The notes below the pieces were generated by a model. The model saw nothing but the letters and a program-made list of their open reading frames with translations, was not told the DNA's origin and did no database searches. Shown piece after piece: positions 19,275 through 27,521 of a DNA stretch of 64,000 bases. How positions within the stretch are numbered: the stretch's first letter is position 1; each line of letters opens with the position of its first letter. Source of the stretch: Mangrovimonas sp. YM274 (GTDB lineage Bacteria; Bacteroidota; Bacteroidia; Flavobacteriales; Flavobacteriaceae); NCBI RefSeq assembly GCF_030908385.1, contig NZ_CP133091.1, forward strand, positions 1,176,501 to 1,240,500, in the 5' to 3' direction. A program made the position numbers and the translations under genes.

Positions 19275-19338
19275 ATGCATTTCATCGGTAAAACGTATGT
19301 TTTTGTCTTTAAATGTTAAAATTTAATGCATTTCATCG
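19275..19338. repeat. Two copies of a 13-bp repeat in a 370-bp intergenic region
   Basis: ATGCATTTCATCG occurs at 19275-19287 and 19326-19338, 51 bp apart. A related inverted sequence (AATCGATACAATGAAAT) follows at 19355-19371. The region 19157-19530 has no convincing gene apart from the short ORF noted under findings. Possible operator sites; function unknown. Confidence 0.5.
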
Positions 19339-19378
19339 ATTTATTGTGTGTTTTAATCGATACAATGAAATATTGTTT

Positions 19379-19386
19379 TACATTTG
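19379..19386 (+). promoter_or_regulatory. Candidate -7 element of a short plus-strand transcript
   Basis: TACATTTG matches TAnnTTTG exactly. No clear -33 TTG is at the right distance. It could drive a roughly 135-nt transcript ending at the hairpin near 19497-19531. Confidence 0.3.
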
Positions 19387-19496
19387 AAGTGTACTAGAAA
19401 TTTAGTTTTTAGTTCAATGGATTAATTAATTAATATTTGCATTATGTTGTTGGCTTTAGAGACCCTAAATCTACACATGTAAAACAGCAAATTAGG

Positions 19497-19531
19497 AAAA
19501 CCGAGATTGAGGGATCTCGGTTTTTTCTTTT
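19497..19531. terminator. Intrinsic terminator near the alkB 3' end
   Basis: Stem AAACCGAGAT with ATCTCGGTTT around a short loop, followed on the plus strand by a long T-run. The plus-strand tract is the stronger; the minus-strand tail (TTTTCC) is weaker. It may serve both the minus-strand alkB gene and a plus-strand transcript. Confidence 0.7.
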
Positions 19532-20142
19532 TATGGGGTTTTCGAAACCAGTTTTCGAAAGGTTAAATTAATTCTGGGGCCAACTGCTCGTTTCGTTTTG
19601 GCAATTTGGTGCAGCCAATGCTCCTGCATGGCGCCTTTCATAATCAATAGACTTCCATGTTCTAATAACATTTTGTAGCGTTCCTGCTTTAACTGGCGGT
19701 GTTTGAAATGAAAATAGCGCTGTTCTCCAAAACTTACTGAAGCAATCACAGGGTGGATGCCTAATGAAGTTTCGTTGTCGGCATGCCAACCATTACTATC
19801 GTTGCCATTTCTGTAAAGGTTTAGTAATAAGGAATTGAATTGATATTGGCATTCCTCTTCAACCCTAGTTTTGATTTTCAATAGATCTTTTGAGAACGGA
19901 CTAGGATGCATTGTAATATTTGAATAGCTGTAAGGCATGCTGTTTTCTCCATAAAAAGCAGTTAATCTTGGTTGTTGATAGGTTTTTCCAAATACTTTTA
20001 TTTCATCCTGCTGCCATTTGGTGCCTTTCAAAAGGCTTTCAAAGTAATAGGAGGCTTCTTGGTTTGAAAAGAAATTTGCGATGTAAATAAGTTCTGCATC
20101 AGGTAATTTCCAATTCAGTTTTTTGTCGGAAAATAAATCCAT
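19531..20142 (-). CDS. alkB: Alpha-ketoglutarate-dependent dioxygenase AlkB
   Basis: A 203-residue 2-oxoglutarate/Fe(II) dioxygenase that repairs alkylated DNA bases by oxidative demethylation. Iron ligands H120 and D122 are in GWHADNE, and the second histidine is H178 in MQEHWLHQI. The 2-oxoglutarate-binding arginines R190 and R196 are in GPRINLTFR. The nucleotide recognition part (LTAFYGENSMPYSYS) is present, as in AlkB homologues of the ALKBH2/3 type. Divergent from the dipeptidase gene over a 31-bp gap. Confidence 0.95.
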   Translation of the reverse strand: MDLFSDKKLNWKLPDAELIYIANFFSNQEASYYFESLLKGTKWQQDEIKVFGKTYQQPRLTAFYGENSMPYSYSNITMHPSPFSKDLLKIKTRVEEECQYQFNSLLLNLYRNGNDSNGWHADNETSLGIHPVIASVSFGEQRYFHFKHRQLKQERYKMLLEHGSLLIMKGAMQEHWLHQIAKTKRAVGPRINLTFRKLVSKTP

Positions 20143-20173
20143 AGCCTTAATTTTTCTAAATTAGCTTAACATT

Positions 20174-20854
20174 ATGAAGAACAAAATACTGATAGTACTA
20201 TTTATAGTAGCAAGTCTAGCCTTTAAATTACAGAAGACAAATACTTTGCCGGAAGGCTTTGTTTATGTTGATTCTGTTATTCCAGATATTGAGGTGGAAC
20301 TTAGGTACTTCAGTTCCTATAATTTTGTGGGAGATACCATTACAGGCTATCAGGCCAACAGATTAATTTTGACCAAACAGGCTGCAGAAGCCCTGAAGTT
20401 GGCACAAGATGAACTGCAACAGCAAAATTTGTGTTTAAAAGTATATGATGGCTATAGGCCGCAACGAGCGGTTAATCATTTTATTGAATGGGCACGTAAT
20501 TTGACGGACACGATTCAAAAACAAGAATTCTATCCTAATGTCAACAAGAAATATCTATTCCGTGATGGCTATATTGCCTCTAGATCTGGACACAGTAGGG
20601 GAAGTACTTTGGACCTTACCATTGTAGATGCTGAAACCTTAGAGCCTTTGGATATGGGCAGTCCTTACGATTTTTTTGGAATGCCTTCTTGGGTGGCTTA
20701 TGAAGGTATTACCGATGAGCAAAAGGCAAACCGGCAATTGTTGCAAACGGTAATGAACAAGCACAACTTTAGGAGTTATTCAAAGGAGTGGTGGCATTTT
20801 ACCTTGCGTTGGGAGCCATTTCCAAACACGTACTTCGATTTTCCCGTGAAGTAA
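20174..20854 (+). CDS. D-alanyl-D-alanine dipeptidase (M15D, VanX/DdpX type)
   Basis: A 226-residue secreted dipeptidase, with an N-terminal signal sequence (MKNKILIVLFIVASLAFK). Zinc ligands H140 and D147 are in SRSGHSRGSTLDLTIVD; H208 and the catalytic E205 are in KEWWHFT. R95 in YDGYRP is conserved. Enzymes of this family cleave D-Ala-D-Ala; outside glycopeptide-resistance clusters they serve cell-wall turnover. There are no vanA/vanH neighbours, so resistance is not implied. It lies between divergent alkB and a convergent gene. Confidence 0.93.
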   Translation: MKNKILIVLFIVASLAFKLQKTNTLPEGFVYVDSVIPDIEVELRYFSSYNFVGDTITGYQANRLILTKQAAEALKLAQDELQQQNLCLKVYDGYRPQRAVNHFIEWARNLTDTIQKQEFYPNVNKKYLFRDGYIASRSGHSRGSTLDLTIVDAETLEPLDMGSPYDFFGMPSWVAYEGITDEQKANRQLLQTVMNKHNFRSYSKEWWHFTLRWEPFPNTYFDFPVK

Positions 20855-20861
20855 ATAATGC

Positions 20862-21851
20862 CTAATCCTCCTTAAAAACTTTGTAAGTTACGCCAATACC
20901 GTAATTGGTAAGGTTGGATTTTAATAGGGAAGATTCAATACCACTTCCTTTTTCAAATCGGACCCATTCATTATCATTTAGGAATACCCGCTTTATGTAA
21001 GTATTGTTTGCTGCAATTTCATCTGTAAATGGTAGCAACGGTCTAAAATTGGTTGGGATTTTTAAAATACCATTTCTAGATTTCACTTCTTTGTATTTTT
21101 TGTTGGGTAGCAATTTTCCGTTTTTATCGGTATAACCTAATACTTGAAGCGATACAAAAAAACCATTGTCGGGGATGTCCAATTTGTGTTCGGTTACGTC
21201 AAGTTCAAAAACATCGCCGTGTTTTTCGGTTGCTACAAAAACGATGTTTTCATAGGTCAATACGTCTCCAGGGAAACCTTCTTTATTTTCGTAAAATTTC
21301 ACTTTAAAGAGGGTAGAAAACGGTTGTTTGTCGGCATTGGCTTTTTTACGCTTTTCCCAGTCTTTAGATTCCAAAGTAATTGGAAAATGAATAGTAGCTA
21401 TTTCTTTGTCTTGAGAGGTTTCATTTGGGAAAAAGACGGCAATTTCAGATTCTATGGTTGGTAACCAGCATTTATAGTAGTCGTCATCCAAATAGGGTTT
21501 TTGCGTTTCCTTTTTAAATTTTCGGTCCTCTTTTGGCACATTTACATTTAAAACAACTTCTTCCAATTGGTCAATATGAGGTTCTAATAGTAGATTCTTA
21601 GGAAGGTTTTCAGTAGCAACCCCTAAGTCCTTATATCCAAGGGCAGAAATAAATAAAGAATCGATATCCGGATATAGCTTTTTGGTGAAGATAAACATGC
21701 CTGCATCATCAGCAAAAATACCGTTGCCATTCCCGAAGGAAATGGTGGCGTAGGGAATGGGGTCATTCGTGTTTCCATCCTTAATGGTGGTTTGGGCCAT
21801 TGCCAAACCACCACAAAATAGGATGCTTATATAGAATAAAATGTGTCGCAT
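20862..21851 (-). CDS. Secreted protein with CarboxypepD_reg-like domain
   Basis: A 329-residue exported protein (signal peptide ending near AMAQ). Residues about 20-90 (TTIKDGNTNDPIPYATISFGNGNGIFADDAGMFIF...) form a CarboxypepD_reg-like beta-sandwich, as at the N-terminus of many Bacteroidetes surface proteins. The rest is a beta-rich domain of unknown family. Its ATG touches the stop of the DUF885 gene, so the two are likely co-transcribed. Function unknown. Confidence 0.75.
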   Translation of the reverse strand: MRHILFYISILFCGGLAMAQTTIKDGNTNDPIPYATISFGNGNGIFADDAGMFIFTKKLYPDIDSLFISALGYKDLGVATENLPKNLLLEPHIDQLEEVVLNVNVPKEDRKFKKETQKPYLDDDYYKCWLPTIESEIAVFFPNETSQDKEIATIHFPITLESKDWEKRKKANADKQPFSTLFKVKFYENKEGFPGDVLTYENIVFVATEKHGDVFELDVTEHKLDIPDNGFFVSLQVLGYTDKNGKLLPNKKYKEVKSRNGILKIPTNFRPLLPFTDEIAANNTYIKRVFLNDNEWVRFEKGSGIESSLLKSNLTNYGIGVTYKVFKED

Positions 21852-23650
21852 TATTTATTAGCGTTTATCCAAGTATTTATTTTGGTTTCCAAATAGGCTA
21901 ATGGCATATTTCCAGACTCCAATACTTGGTTGTGGAATTCAGAAATACTGAATTTATCGCCCAATTCCTTTTCGGCTTTGGCTCTCAATTCCAGAATCTT
22001 CAACTGACCAATTTTGTATGAAAGTGCTTGCCCCGGAATGGCCATGTAGCGCTCCACCTCAGAGATGATACTTGATTCACTTTCTGCTTCGTTTTCCAAA
22101 GAATATTGAATAGCTTGCTCTCTAGACCAGCCTTTGGTGTGGATTCCCGTATCGACTACCAATCGGATAGCGCGGTGCATTTCGGCACTTAACATTCCAA
22201 AATATTGGTAGGGATCTGAGTAAAGTCCCAATTCTTTTCCAAGGGATTCTGTGTACAAAGCCCATCCTTCGCCATAGGCACTGTAATATAAGGTTTTTCT
22301 AAAGCTCGGTAACTCTTCATTTTCCTGTTGCAATGAAATTTGGTAATGGTGCCCTGGAATGGCTTCGTGCAGGAATAATGATTCGTCCATAAAGTTGTTG
22401 TATTCCGAAGCATTTGGAACCGGCACATAAAAAATACCTGGTCTAGTTCCGTCAACAGAACCTGGGCTGTATTCTGCACTTGCCGAAGCTTCCCTAAAGG
22501 CCTCAGTACGTCTTACTTCAAAAGCGGTTTTTGGTTTTAAATCGAACAGTTTTTCCAATTGTGGTTGCATCGTTGCATGAATATTGTTGAAGTGATCAAT
22601 CACTTGTTGCGCCTCTGTATAAGGCATGAGTTCTTTGTTGTTTCTCACAAAGTCGAAGAAACTTTTAAGGTCTCCTTCATAACCAACTTGAGCCTTCACT
22701 TTTTCCATTTCAGAAGAAATACGAGCAACTTCACTCAATCCTAATTGGTGAATTTCATCCGCCGTCATGTTGGTCGTAGTGTAGTGCTTGATCGCAAAGG
22801 CATAGTAATCTAGTCCAGTTGGAATTTCTGAAATACCGCTTGTCGTCCTTCCTGCTTCCAAATAGTCCTTACTCATATAATCCAACAACTTTTTGTTGGC
22901 AGGCACTATTTTAGTTTCGATAAGGTTTTTATAGGCTTCAGTCAATTTGGTTTTGTCTTCCTCGGTAAAATCTTCAGGGAAATTTTTAATAGGAAGGAAA
23001 AACAAATGCTCTTCGGCAGTAGCGTTGGTAAGGGCTTCTAATTGAGGAAGCACTTTTGTAATCAATGATTTTGGAAGGGTATAGCCTTTGGTTACGCCTT
23101 CTTTCATTTTTGCTTCTGCAGAGGCCATCCATTCCAAATAGCCCTCTACACGAAGTAACCAGTTATTATAGTCCTCTACAGTATTGAAGGGTTGCGAACC
23201 AGCACCACTGGCCAATTGGCCAATCATTAAAGGTAGGGACCAAAATTGGTTGATAGGCATTAAGTCTTCTCTAAACGTAAGGCGTTCCAAATTGATATCG
23301 CATTCCCAATTTAGGATGGCTTTTGAAAGTTGTTGGCTCTCGTTTAATTGGGTATCTGGGAATGCATTTACTTGCTCCTTATAGTTGGTATAATGAGCCT
23401 TGGTTTTGGCCATAAACTCATCTGAAAGCATGTTTGGGAGAAAATCGTTGTATCTGTTGTCTCCCTCTGCAGTGGCATTTAAAGGATTCAGTTTTAAGGC
23501 GTCTTGATAATAAGCTTCCAATACTTTGTCAAATTCGGCATTGGGCATATTTGCATTGATTGTTTGAGAATCTGTTTCGGTCGGTTTGGTCTCATTTTTA
23601 CAAGCTATAAAGGTTGCAATTAGACCTGCAGCAATTAGTAATTTCTTCAT
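21851..23650 (-). CDS. DUF885 family lipoprotein (metallopeptidase-like)
   Basis: A 599-residue lipoprotein: MKKLLIAAGLIATFIACKNE is a lipoprotein signal with acylated Cys. The metal-binding motif HEAIPGHH (near residue 430) is the hallmark of DUF885 proteins, which resemble zinc metallopeptidases of the M32-like fold. The upstream glutamate-rich segment and the downstream E-rich helix (ALYTESLGKELG) supply further ligand candidates. Probably a periplasmic or outer-membrane peptidase. Its substrate is unknown. It is followed by the CarboxypepD_reg-like gene, which begins at its stop codon. Confidence 0.88.
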   Translation of the reverse strand: MKKLLIAAGLIATFIACKNETKPTETDSQTINANMPNAEFDKVLEAYYQDALKLNPLNATAEGDNRYNDFLPNMLSDEFMAKTKAHYTNYKEQVNAFPDTQLNESQQLSKAILNWECDINLERLTFREDLMPINQFWSLPLMIGQLASGAGSQPFNTVEDYNNWLLRVEGYLEWMASAEAKMKEGVTKGYTLPKSLITKVLPQLEALTNATAEEHLFFLPIKNFPEDFTEEDKTKLTEAYKNLIETKIVPANKKLLDYMSKDYLEAGRTTSGISEIPTGLDYYAFAIKHYTTTNMTADEIHQLGLSEVARISSEMEKVKAQVGYEGDLKSFFDFVRNNKELMPYTEAQQVIDHFNNIHATMQPQLEKLFDLKPKTAFEVRRTEAFREASASAEYSPGSVDGTRPGIFYVPVPNASEYNNFMDESLFLHEAIPGHHYQISLQQENEELPSFRKTLYYSAYGEGWALYTESLGKELGLYSDPYQYFGMLSAEMHRAIRLVVDTGIHTKGWSREQAIQYSLENEAESESSIISEVERYMAIPGQALSYKIGQLKILELRAKAEKELGDKFSISEFHNQVLESGNMPLAYLETKINTWINANK

Positions 23651-23714
23651 TAAAACAATAAAATTTTATTTAAGATTTTAAATATACGGATTCTATATAG
23701 TTTGGAAAGTATAA

Positions 23715-23745
23715 AAAAACTGCCATCGACGAATGGCAGTTTGTA
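23715..23745 (-). terminator. Terminator after the DUF6249-type gene
   Basis: AACTGCCAT (23718-23726), 6-nt loop, ATGGCAGTT (23733-23741), with a T-run on the minus strand. It follows the minus-strand gene at 23775-24116. Confidence 0.8.
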
Positions 23746-23774
23746 GTGTTGAGGTTATAAATTAGATTGATAAT

Positions 23775-24116
23775 CTATTCCTTATCCAAATTTTGAGTCA
23801 TTTTAAAACCTATGAATAGGCCAACTCCAGCCATCAAAAAGATGGTTCCGGGCATGGCGATATCTTCGTCTACTCCAATAGATACCAATATTTGTGAGAC
23901 AAAAATACCAACCCCAATACTCATTAGTAAAAGCGCTAGGTTTAAAATAATGACTTTCCAAACGGGGGCCGTGTGCTGTCTGCCCATTGCAAAAATGCTG
24001 GCATCCGCGCCTTTTTCAATTAAGGCCAAACGTTCTTTGTTTCTGGTTGATAAAAAAAGGTAGATAACCCCGAAAACGGCCAAGAAAAAGCTAATAGGTA
24101 TTAATATTTCTTCCAT
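23775..24116 (-). CDS. DUF6249-type small membrane protein
   Basis: A 113-residue inner-membrane protein with three hydrophobic helices (about 5-23, 52-70, 86-103). A soluble loop, RNKERLALIEKGADASIF, resembles the DUF6249 family, which has no known function. It is divergent from the ECF sigma gene, separated by 143 bp that hold two mirror-image promoter-like sites, so it is a likely direct target of that sigma factor. Confidence 0.85.
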   Translation of the reverse strand: MEEILIPISFFLAVFGVIYLFLSTRNKERLALIEKGADASIFAMGRQHTAPVWKVIILNLALLLMSIGVGIFVSQILVSIGVDEDIAMPGTIFLMAGVGLFIGFKMTQNLDKE

Positions 24117-24162
24117 GATACTTGTTTTTTAATTGATTACTTTTAATATGTTTTTATCTTAT

Positions 24163-24188
24163 GACGATACGTTTTCCATTGAGGTTAC
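24163..24188 (-). promoter_or_regulatory. Candidate ECF-type promoter for the DUF6249 gene
   Basis: On the minus strand, GTAACC (24188-24183), exactly 16 nt, then CGTC (24166-24163). It mirrors the site facing the sigma gene. Together the two -35-like halves make a perfect 10-bp inverted repeat (24181-24190 with 24221-24230). Confidence 0.65.
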
Positions 24189-24222
24189 AAAAAGATGGAA
24201 AAAAAATTTTATTGAAAAAGTT

Positions 24223-24248
24223 GTAACCTCAAATGTGAAGGAGCCGTC
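24223..24248 (+). promoter_or_regulatory. Candidate autoregulatory promoter of the ECF sigma gene
   Basis: GTAACC (24223-24228), a 16-nt spacer (24229-24244), then CGTC (24245-24248), 12 nt before the ATG at 24260. The same motif and spacing face the opposite way at 24163-24188. This looks like a sigma factor recognising its own promoter, with a very short leader. Confidence 0.65.
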
Positions 24249-24259
24249 CTATTTGTCAC

Positions 24260-24838
24260 ATGGCCATCGAAGAGCATATAATCATCAACCAAATTATTGA
24301 AGGGGACCCTAGTGCATTTTCCACATTGGTAGATCGTTACAAGGATATGGTCTTTGCTTTGGCGCTTAGAATGTTGAAAAATAGGGAAGAAGCAGAGGAA
24401 GTGGCTCAAGATACCTTTATAAAGGTGTATAAATCCTTGACGAAGTTTAAAGGAGATTCTAAATTGTCGACTTGGATTTATAAAGTGGCCTACAACAGTT
24501 GTTTGGACAGTATTAAAAAGAACAAAAAATATCAGGCAAATGTACCTGTAGATGACATCACAATACCTCAAATAAAAACAATGAACAATGCTTTGGATGG
24601 TATTTTGGAAGCTGAAAAATCTCAACTTATCCAAGATTGTTTAAAGCAGCTTCCTAGTGAAGATAGTTTTTTGTTGACCTTGTTTTATTTTGAAGAACAG
24701 AGTTTAGAAGAAATCTCTAAAGTGGTTGGCATTACTCCCAATAATGTCAAAGTGAAATTATTTAGAAGCCGAAAAAAGTTGGCATCCATATTAAAAGCAC
24801 ATATAGAACCTGAAATGATAGCGCGTTATGAAAAGTGA
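24260..24838 (+). CDS. ECF-type sigma-70 family RNA polymerase sigma factor
   Basis: A 192-residue sigma factor with region 2 (AFSTLVDRYKDMVFALALRMLKNREEAEEVAQDTFIKVYKSL, about 19-60) and region 4 (LPSEDSFLLTLFYFEEQSLEEISKVVGITPNNVKVKLFRSRKKL, about 133-176). Regions 1 and 3 are absent, as in ECF factors. The 3' end overlaps the next gene by 11 bp. A DUF6249 gene is divergently transcribed with a shared promoter-like motif. It probably serves an envelope-stress regulon; the inducing signal is unknown. Confidence 0.93.
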   Translation: MAIEEHIIINQIIEGDPSAFSTLVDRYKDMVFALALRMLKNREEAEEVAQDTFIKVYKSLTKFKGDSKLSTWIYKVAYNSCLDSIKKNKKYQANVPVDDITIPQIKTMNNALDGILEAEKSQLIQDCLKQLPSEDSFLLTLFYFEEQSLEEISKVVGITPNNVKVKLFRSRKKLASILKAHIEPEMIARYEK

Positions 24839-25235
24839 ACACGATAAAGAATTAGAGCAATTAGTCGAAAAATTCATGGGTAATGTTCCAACCGAATCAC
24901 CGTCGTTTGGGTTTACTTCAAAAGTGATGCAGGAAATTAATCAGTTATCTGTGTCAAAACGCATCGCCTACAAACCGTTGATTCCAAAAGCAGTATGGTG
25001 GCTACTTTCAGCTGGTTTGTGCGCTTTGGTGTTTTATATTGTTAATGCACCTTCCCAATCAACAGAATGGGCATCAAGCCTTCCCTTTGAACATATAAAA
25101 ATCCCTAAATTGAATGTGCTTTCAGGGATTAAATTTTCACAGTCTACAATGTATGGAATGGCTATGTTGGCAATCATGGTGTTGGTGCAAATTCCATTGT
25201 TAAAACATTATTTCAACAACCGACTTAAATTATAA
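24828..25235 (+). CDS. Probable anti-sigma factor (small membrane protein)
   Basis: A 135-residue protein. The N-terminal soluble half (MKSEHDKELEQLVEKFMGNVPTESPSFGFTSKVM) precedes two hydrophobic helices (about 54-70 and 109-124). Overlap with the sigma gene by 11 bp indicates translational coupling. Anti-sigma factors of ECF sigmas often combine a short cytoplasmic sigma-binding part with membrane helices. Here the zinc-binding HxxxCxxC motif is not present. The assignment rests on size, topology and position. Confidence 0.65.
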   Translation: MKSEHDKELEQLVEKFMGNVPTESPSFGFTSKVMQEINQLSVSKRIAYKPLIPKAVWWLLSAGLCALVFYIVNAPSQSTEWASSLPFEHIKIPKLNVLSGIKFSQSTMYGMAMLAIMVLVQIPLLKHYFNNRLKL

Positions 25236-26102
25236 CTATTCTTCCTTTTTGAAAATGGTTTGAAGTCCTTTGTAGGCGGCCAAATGCAAAATATCTGCAT
25301 GATTTTGGTCTTCTAACAGTTCAAAATTGGTGGTTATGGCGTTATTTTCGCTGCCTTGTAACAGTGTGAACAAAGCTTTGGTTTCCCGTTTAATGACGTC
25401 ATCTTCTTTACCTCCTGCAGCAATAAAAATGTTTTTAGAAACCTTGTAGTTGGCATGAATAATTGCGGGCTGCTTTTTCAAAAGCGCTTCTTCATCCCAC
25501 CATAAACTAGGGCTTACAATAAGATAATTGTTAAAGAGATGAGGTTTTGTAAATAAAATTTCGGTAACCAAAAGCCCTCCTAAAGATTGGCCAATAATGG
25601 TCTTGGTTCTGGTAGTTCTGTAGCTTTTTTCAATATAAGGCTGCAATTCCATTTCAATGAAATTGATAAATTTTTCAGAGCCTCCCGCAGTAGGGAAGTT
25701 TTGTGAGTGGTCTGCTACACTGGGAGGAAACGTAAAATCACGTTTTCTGTCTGTATTGGCAATACCAACGACGATGGATTCGGGAACCATGTCAATCCAT
25801 AAAAAAGAAGCAAATTGAACCAATCCTGAAATGTGGATGAAATCTTCATCTCTTGATCCGTCCAACAGGTAAATTACGGGGTAATCTTTGTGGGTCGCTT
25901 TTTTGTAGCTCTTAGGTAAATAGACATTGATGACACGGTCTTCGTCTAAAATAGAGGAATACATGGTTACTTCGTCTCCTATAACAAAGGGTTTGGTTTC
26001 GGCAACTTCATCTGGTTGCGTGTCGTGATGTAACAAGTCTATTTGCGAAAAACTACTTGTGGAAATTGAAAATAAAACTAAAAATATACCGAAGTATTTC
26101 AT
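25236..26102 (-). CDS. Esterase of the alpha/beta hydrolase fold (Fes/esterase D-like)
   Basis: A 288-residue secreted esterase with a signal peptide ending near SFSQ. YLPKSYKKATHKDYPVIYLLDGS begins the family-typical core, and GQSLGGLL carries the nucleophile serine. The catalytic His is probably in the late NHAD segment. It resembles Fes/siderophore-esterase or feruloyl-esterase-like enzymes (PF00756). No siderophore genes lie nearby. The gene converges on the anti-sigma gene, with adjoining ends. Confidence 0.85.
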   Translation of the reverse strand: MKYFGIFLVLFSISTSSFSQIDLLHHDTQPDEVAETKPFVIGDEVTMYSSILDEDRVINVYLPKSYKKATHKDYPVIYLLDGSRDEDFIHISGLVQFASFLWIDMVPESIVVGIANTDRKRDFTFPPSVADHSQNFPTAGGSEKFINFIEMELQPYIEKSYRTTRTKTIIGQSLGGLLVTEILFTKPHLFNNYLIVSPSLWWDEEALLKKQPAIIHANYKVSKNIFIAAGGKEDDVIKRETKALFTLLQGSENNAITTNFELLEDQNHADILHLAAYKGLQTIFKKEE

Positions 26103-26123
26103 TTTTTGATTGAGGGTTAACTA

Positions 26124-27365
26124 TTAATACCAGCGTTTCTTTTTCTTTTTTGAGCCTTGTCCTTTTCTTCCTTTTTTATGTTTGCTGCCAGAGTTTTTAG
26201 AACGATGAACCTCTGGTTTAGCTTTAGGGTCTAAAGGATAAGGATGATCTTCCTCTACCGGTATTTGAACATTTATTAATTGTTGAATGGATTTTATGTA
26301 GGCCTTCTCATCGGCAGAACAGAGAGAATAAGCCGATCCAATATTTCCCGCTCTTCCAGTTCTTCCTATTCTGTGTACATAGGTTTCAGGAATGTTGGGG
26401 AGGTCAAAATTGATAACGGCATCTAGTTCATTGATGTCAATACCTCTGGCTGCTACATCTGTAGCAATTAAAATATTGACATAGCCGTTTTTGAATTTTT
26501 TTAAAGCCTCTTGGCGATCATTTTGTGTTTTGTCTCCATGTATGGTTTCCACTTTGTAGCCATTTTTAAGGAGGGTCTGTTCCAGTTTGTCTACGCCAAA
26601 CTTAGTACGCCTAAAAATTAAAATACTGCCTTTAATGGTGTTGCGAAGCAAATGCAAACAAAGTTCAATCTTATTGCGTTTAGGAACGTAGTAAAGAATT
26701 TGGCTGACATCTTTTGCAGCGGAAGAAGTAGGCGTAACTTCAATGCGTTTTGGTGATTTTAAAATTGTGTTTGCCAATTGCTCCACCTTAAATGGCATGG
26801 TGGCCGAAAACAACAAAATCTGTTTGTCTTCAGGACACAGGCGCTCTATTTTCTTTACATCGTCAATAAATCCCATGTCCAACATGAGATCGGCTTCATC
26901 TAAAACCAATGTCTCGACATAATCAAGATTAATGACGTCTTGTTTGTGCAGATCTAATAAACGGCCTGGAGTAGCTACTAAAATATCAACACCCTTGGTA
27001 AGCACATCAATTTGAGGTTCAATTCCAGTACCTCCGTAAATTACGGTAGACCGAAGATTCGTGTATGTGCTGTAAGTTTTAAAATTTTCTCCTATTTGAA
27101 TGGCTAATTCCCTTGTCGGGCTAACAATTAAAGCTCTTATTTTCTTCCCTTTTTTAGGGGCATCCTGCTTGTCAAACAAAAGTTGAAGGATAGGCAGTGC
27201 AAAGGCGGCTGTTTTCCCTGTCCCTGTTTGGGCAGAGGCTATAAGGTCATTTCCTTCCAAAACCAAAGGAATGGTTTTTTCCTGAATTAGCGTAGGCTCA
27301 TCATACCCTGCCTCGGCAATGGCTCTTAAAATAGGTTTGTTAAGATTTAAGTCTTTAAATGACAT
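26124..27365 (-). CDS. DEAD/DEAH-box RNA helicase (RhlE-like)
   Basis: A 413-residue ATP-dependent RNA helicase. It has the Q motif (FKDLNLNKPILRAIAEAGYDEPTLIQEKTIP), Walker A AQTGTGKT, DEAD, SAT, and HRIGRTGRAG motif VI. The C-terminus is basic and low in complexity (KKKKKRWY), typical of RhlE-like proteins that handle ribosomal RNA. A TATATTTG -7 element lies about 17 nt upstream (plus 27382-27389), giving a very short leader. Role in ribosome assembly or RNA turnover is by family analogy. Confidence 0.93.
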   Translation of the reverse strand: MSFKDLNLNKPILRAIAEAGYDEPTLIQEKTIPLVLEGNDLIASAQTGTGKTAAFALPILQLLFDKQDAPKKGKKIRALIVSPTRELAIQIGENFKTYSTYTNLRSTVIYGGTGIEPQIDVLTKGVDILVATPGRLLDLHKQDVINLDYVETLVLDEADLMLDMGFIDDVKKIERLCPEDKQILLFSATMPFKVEQLANTILKSPKRIEVTPTSSAAKDVSQILYYVPKRNKIELCLHLLRNTIKGSILIFRRTKFGVDKLEQTLLKNGYKVETIHGDKTQNDRQEALKKFKNGYVNILIATDVAARGIDINELDAVINFDLPNIPETYVHRIGRTGRAGNIGSAYSLCSADEKAYIKSIQQLINVQIPVEEDHPYPLDPKAKPEVHRSKNSGSKHKKGRKGQGSKKKKKRWY

Positions 27366-27521
27366 ATGGCTTTATTTGTGGCAAATATAAGTCAAAAGTT
27401 AAAGTTGTCCTTGATTTTAGGAATTGATTTACTGACGTATAGCGTCCTTTTTACACCAAGTTTCCTACAGTATGTTGAAAGTGCTAACGGTCAATCAGTT
27501 TACTCAAAAGACAAGGTTGTA

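Noticed and set aside
20174-20854. VanX-like dipeptidase as a vancomycin-resistance gene
   Set aside because: No vanA, vanH, vanR or vanS genes are nearby, and the family is widespread in cell-wall recycling. Resistance is not supported.
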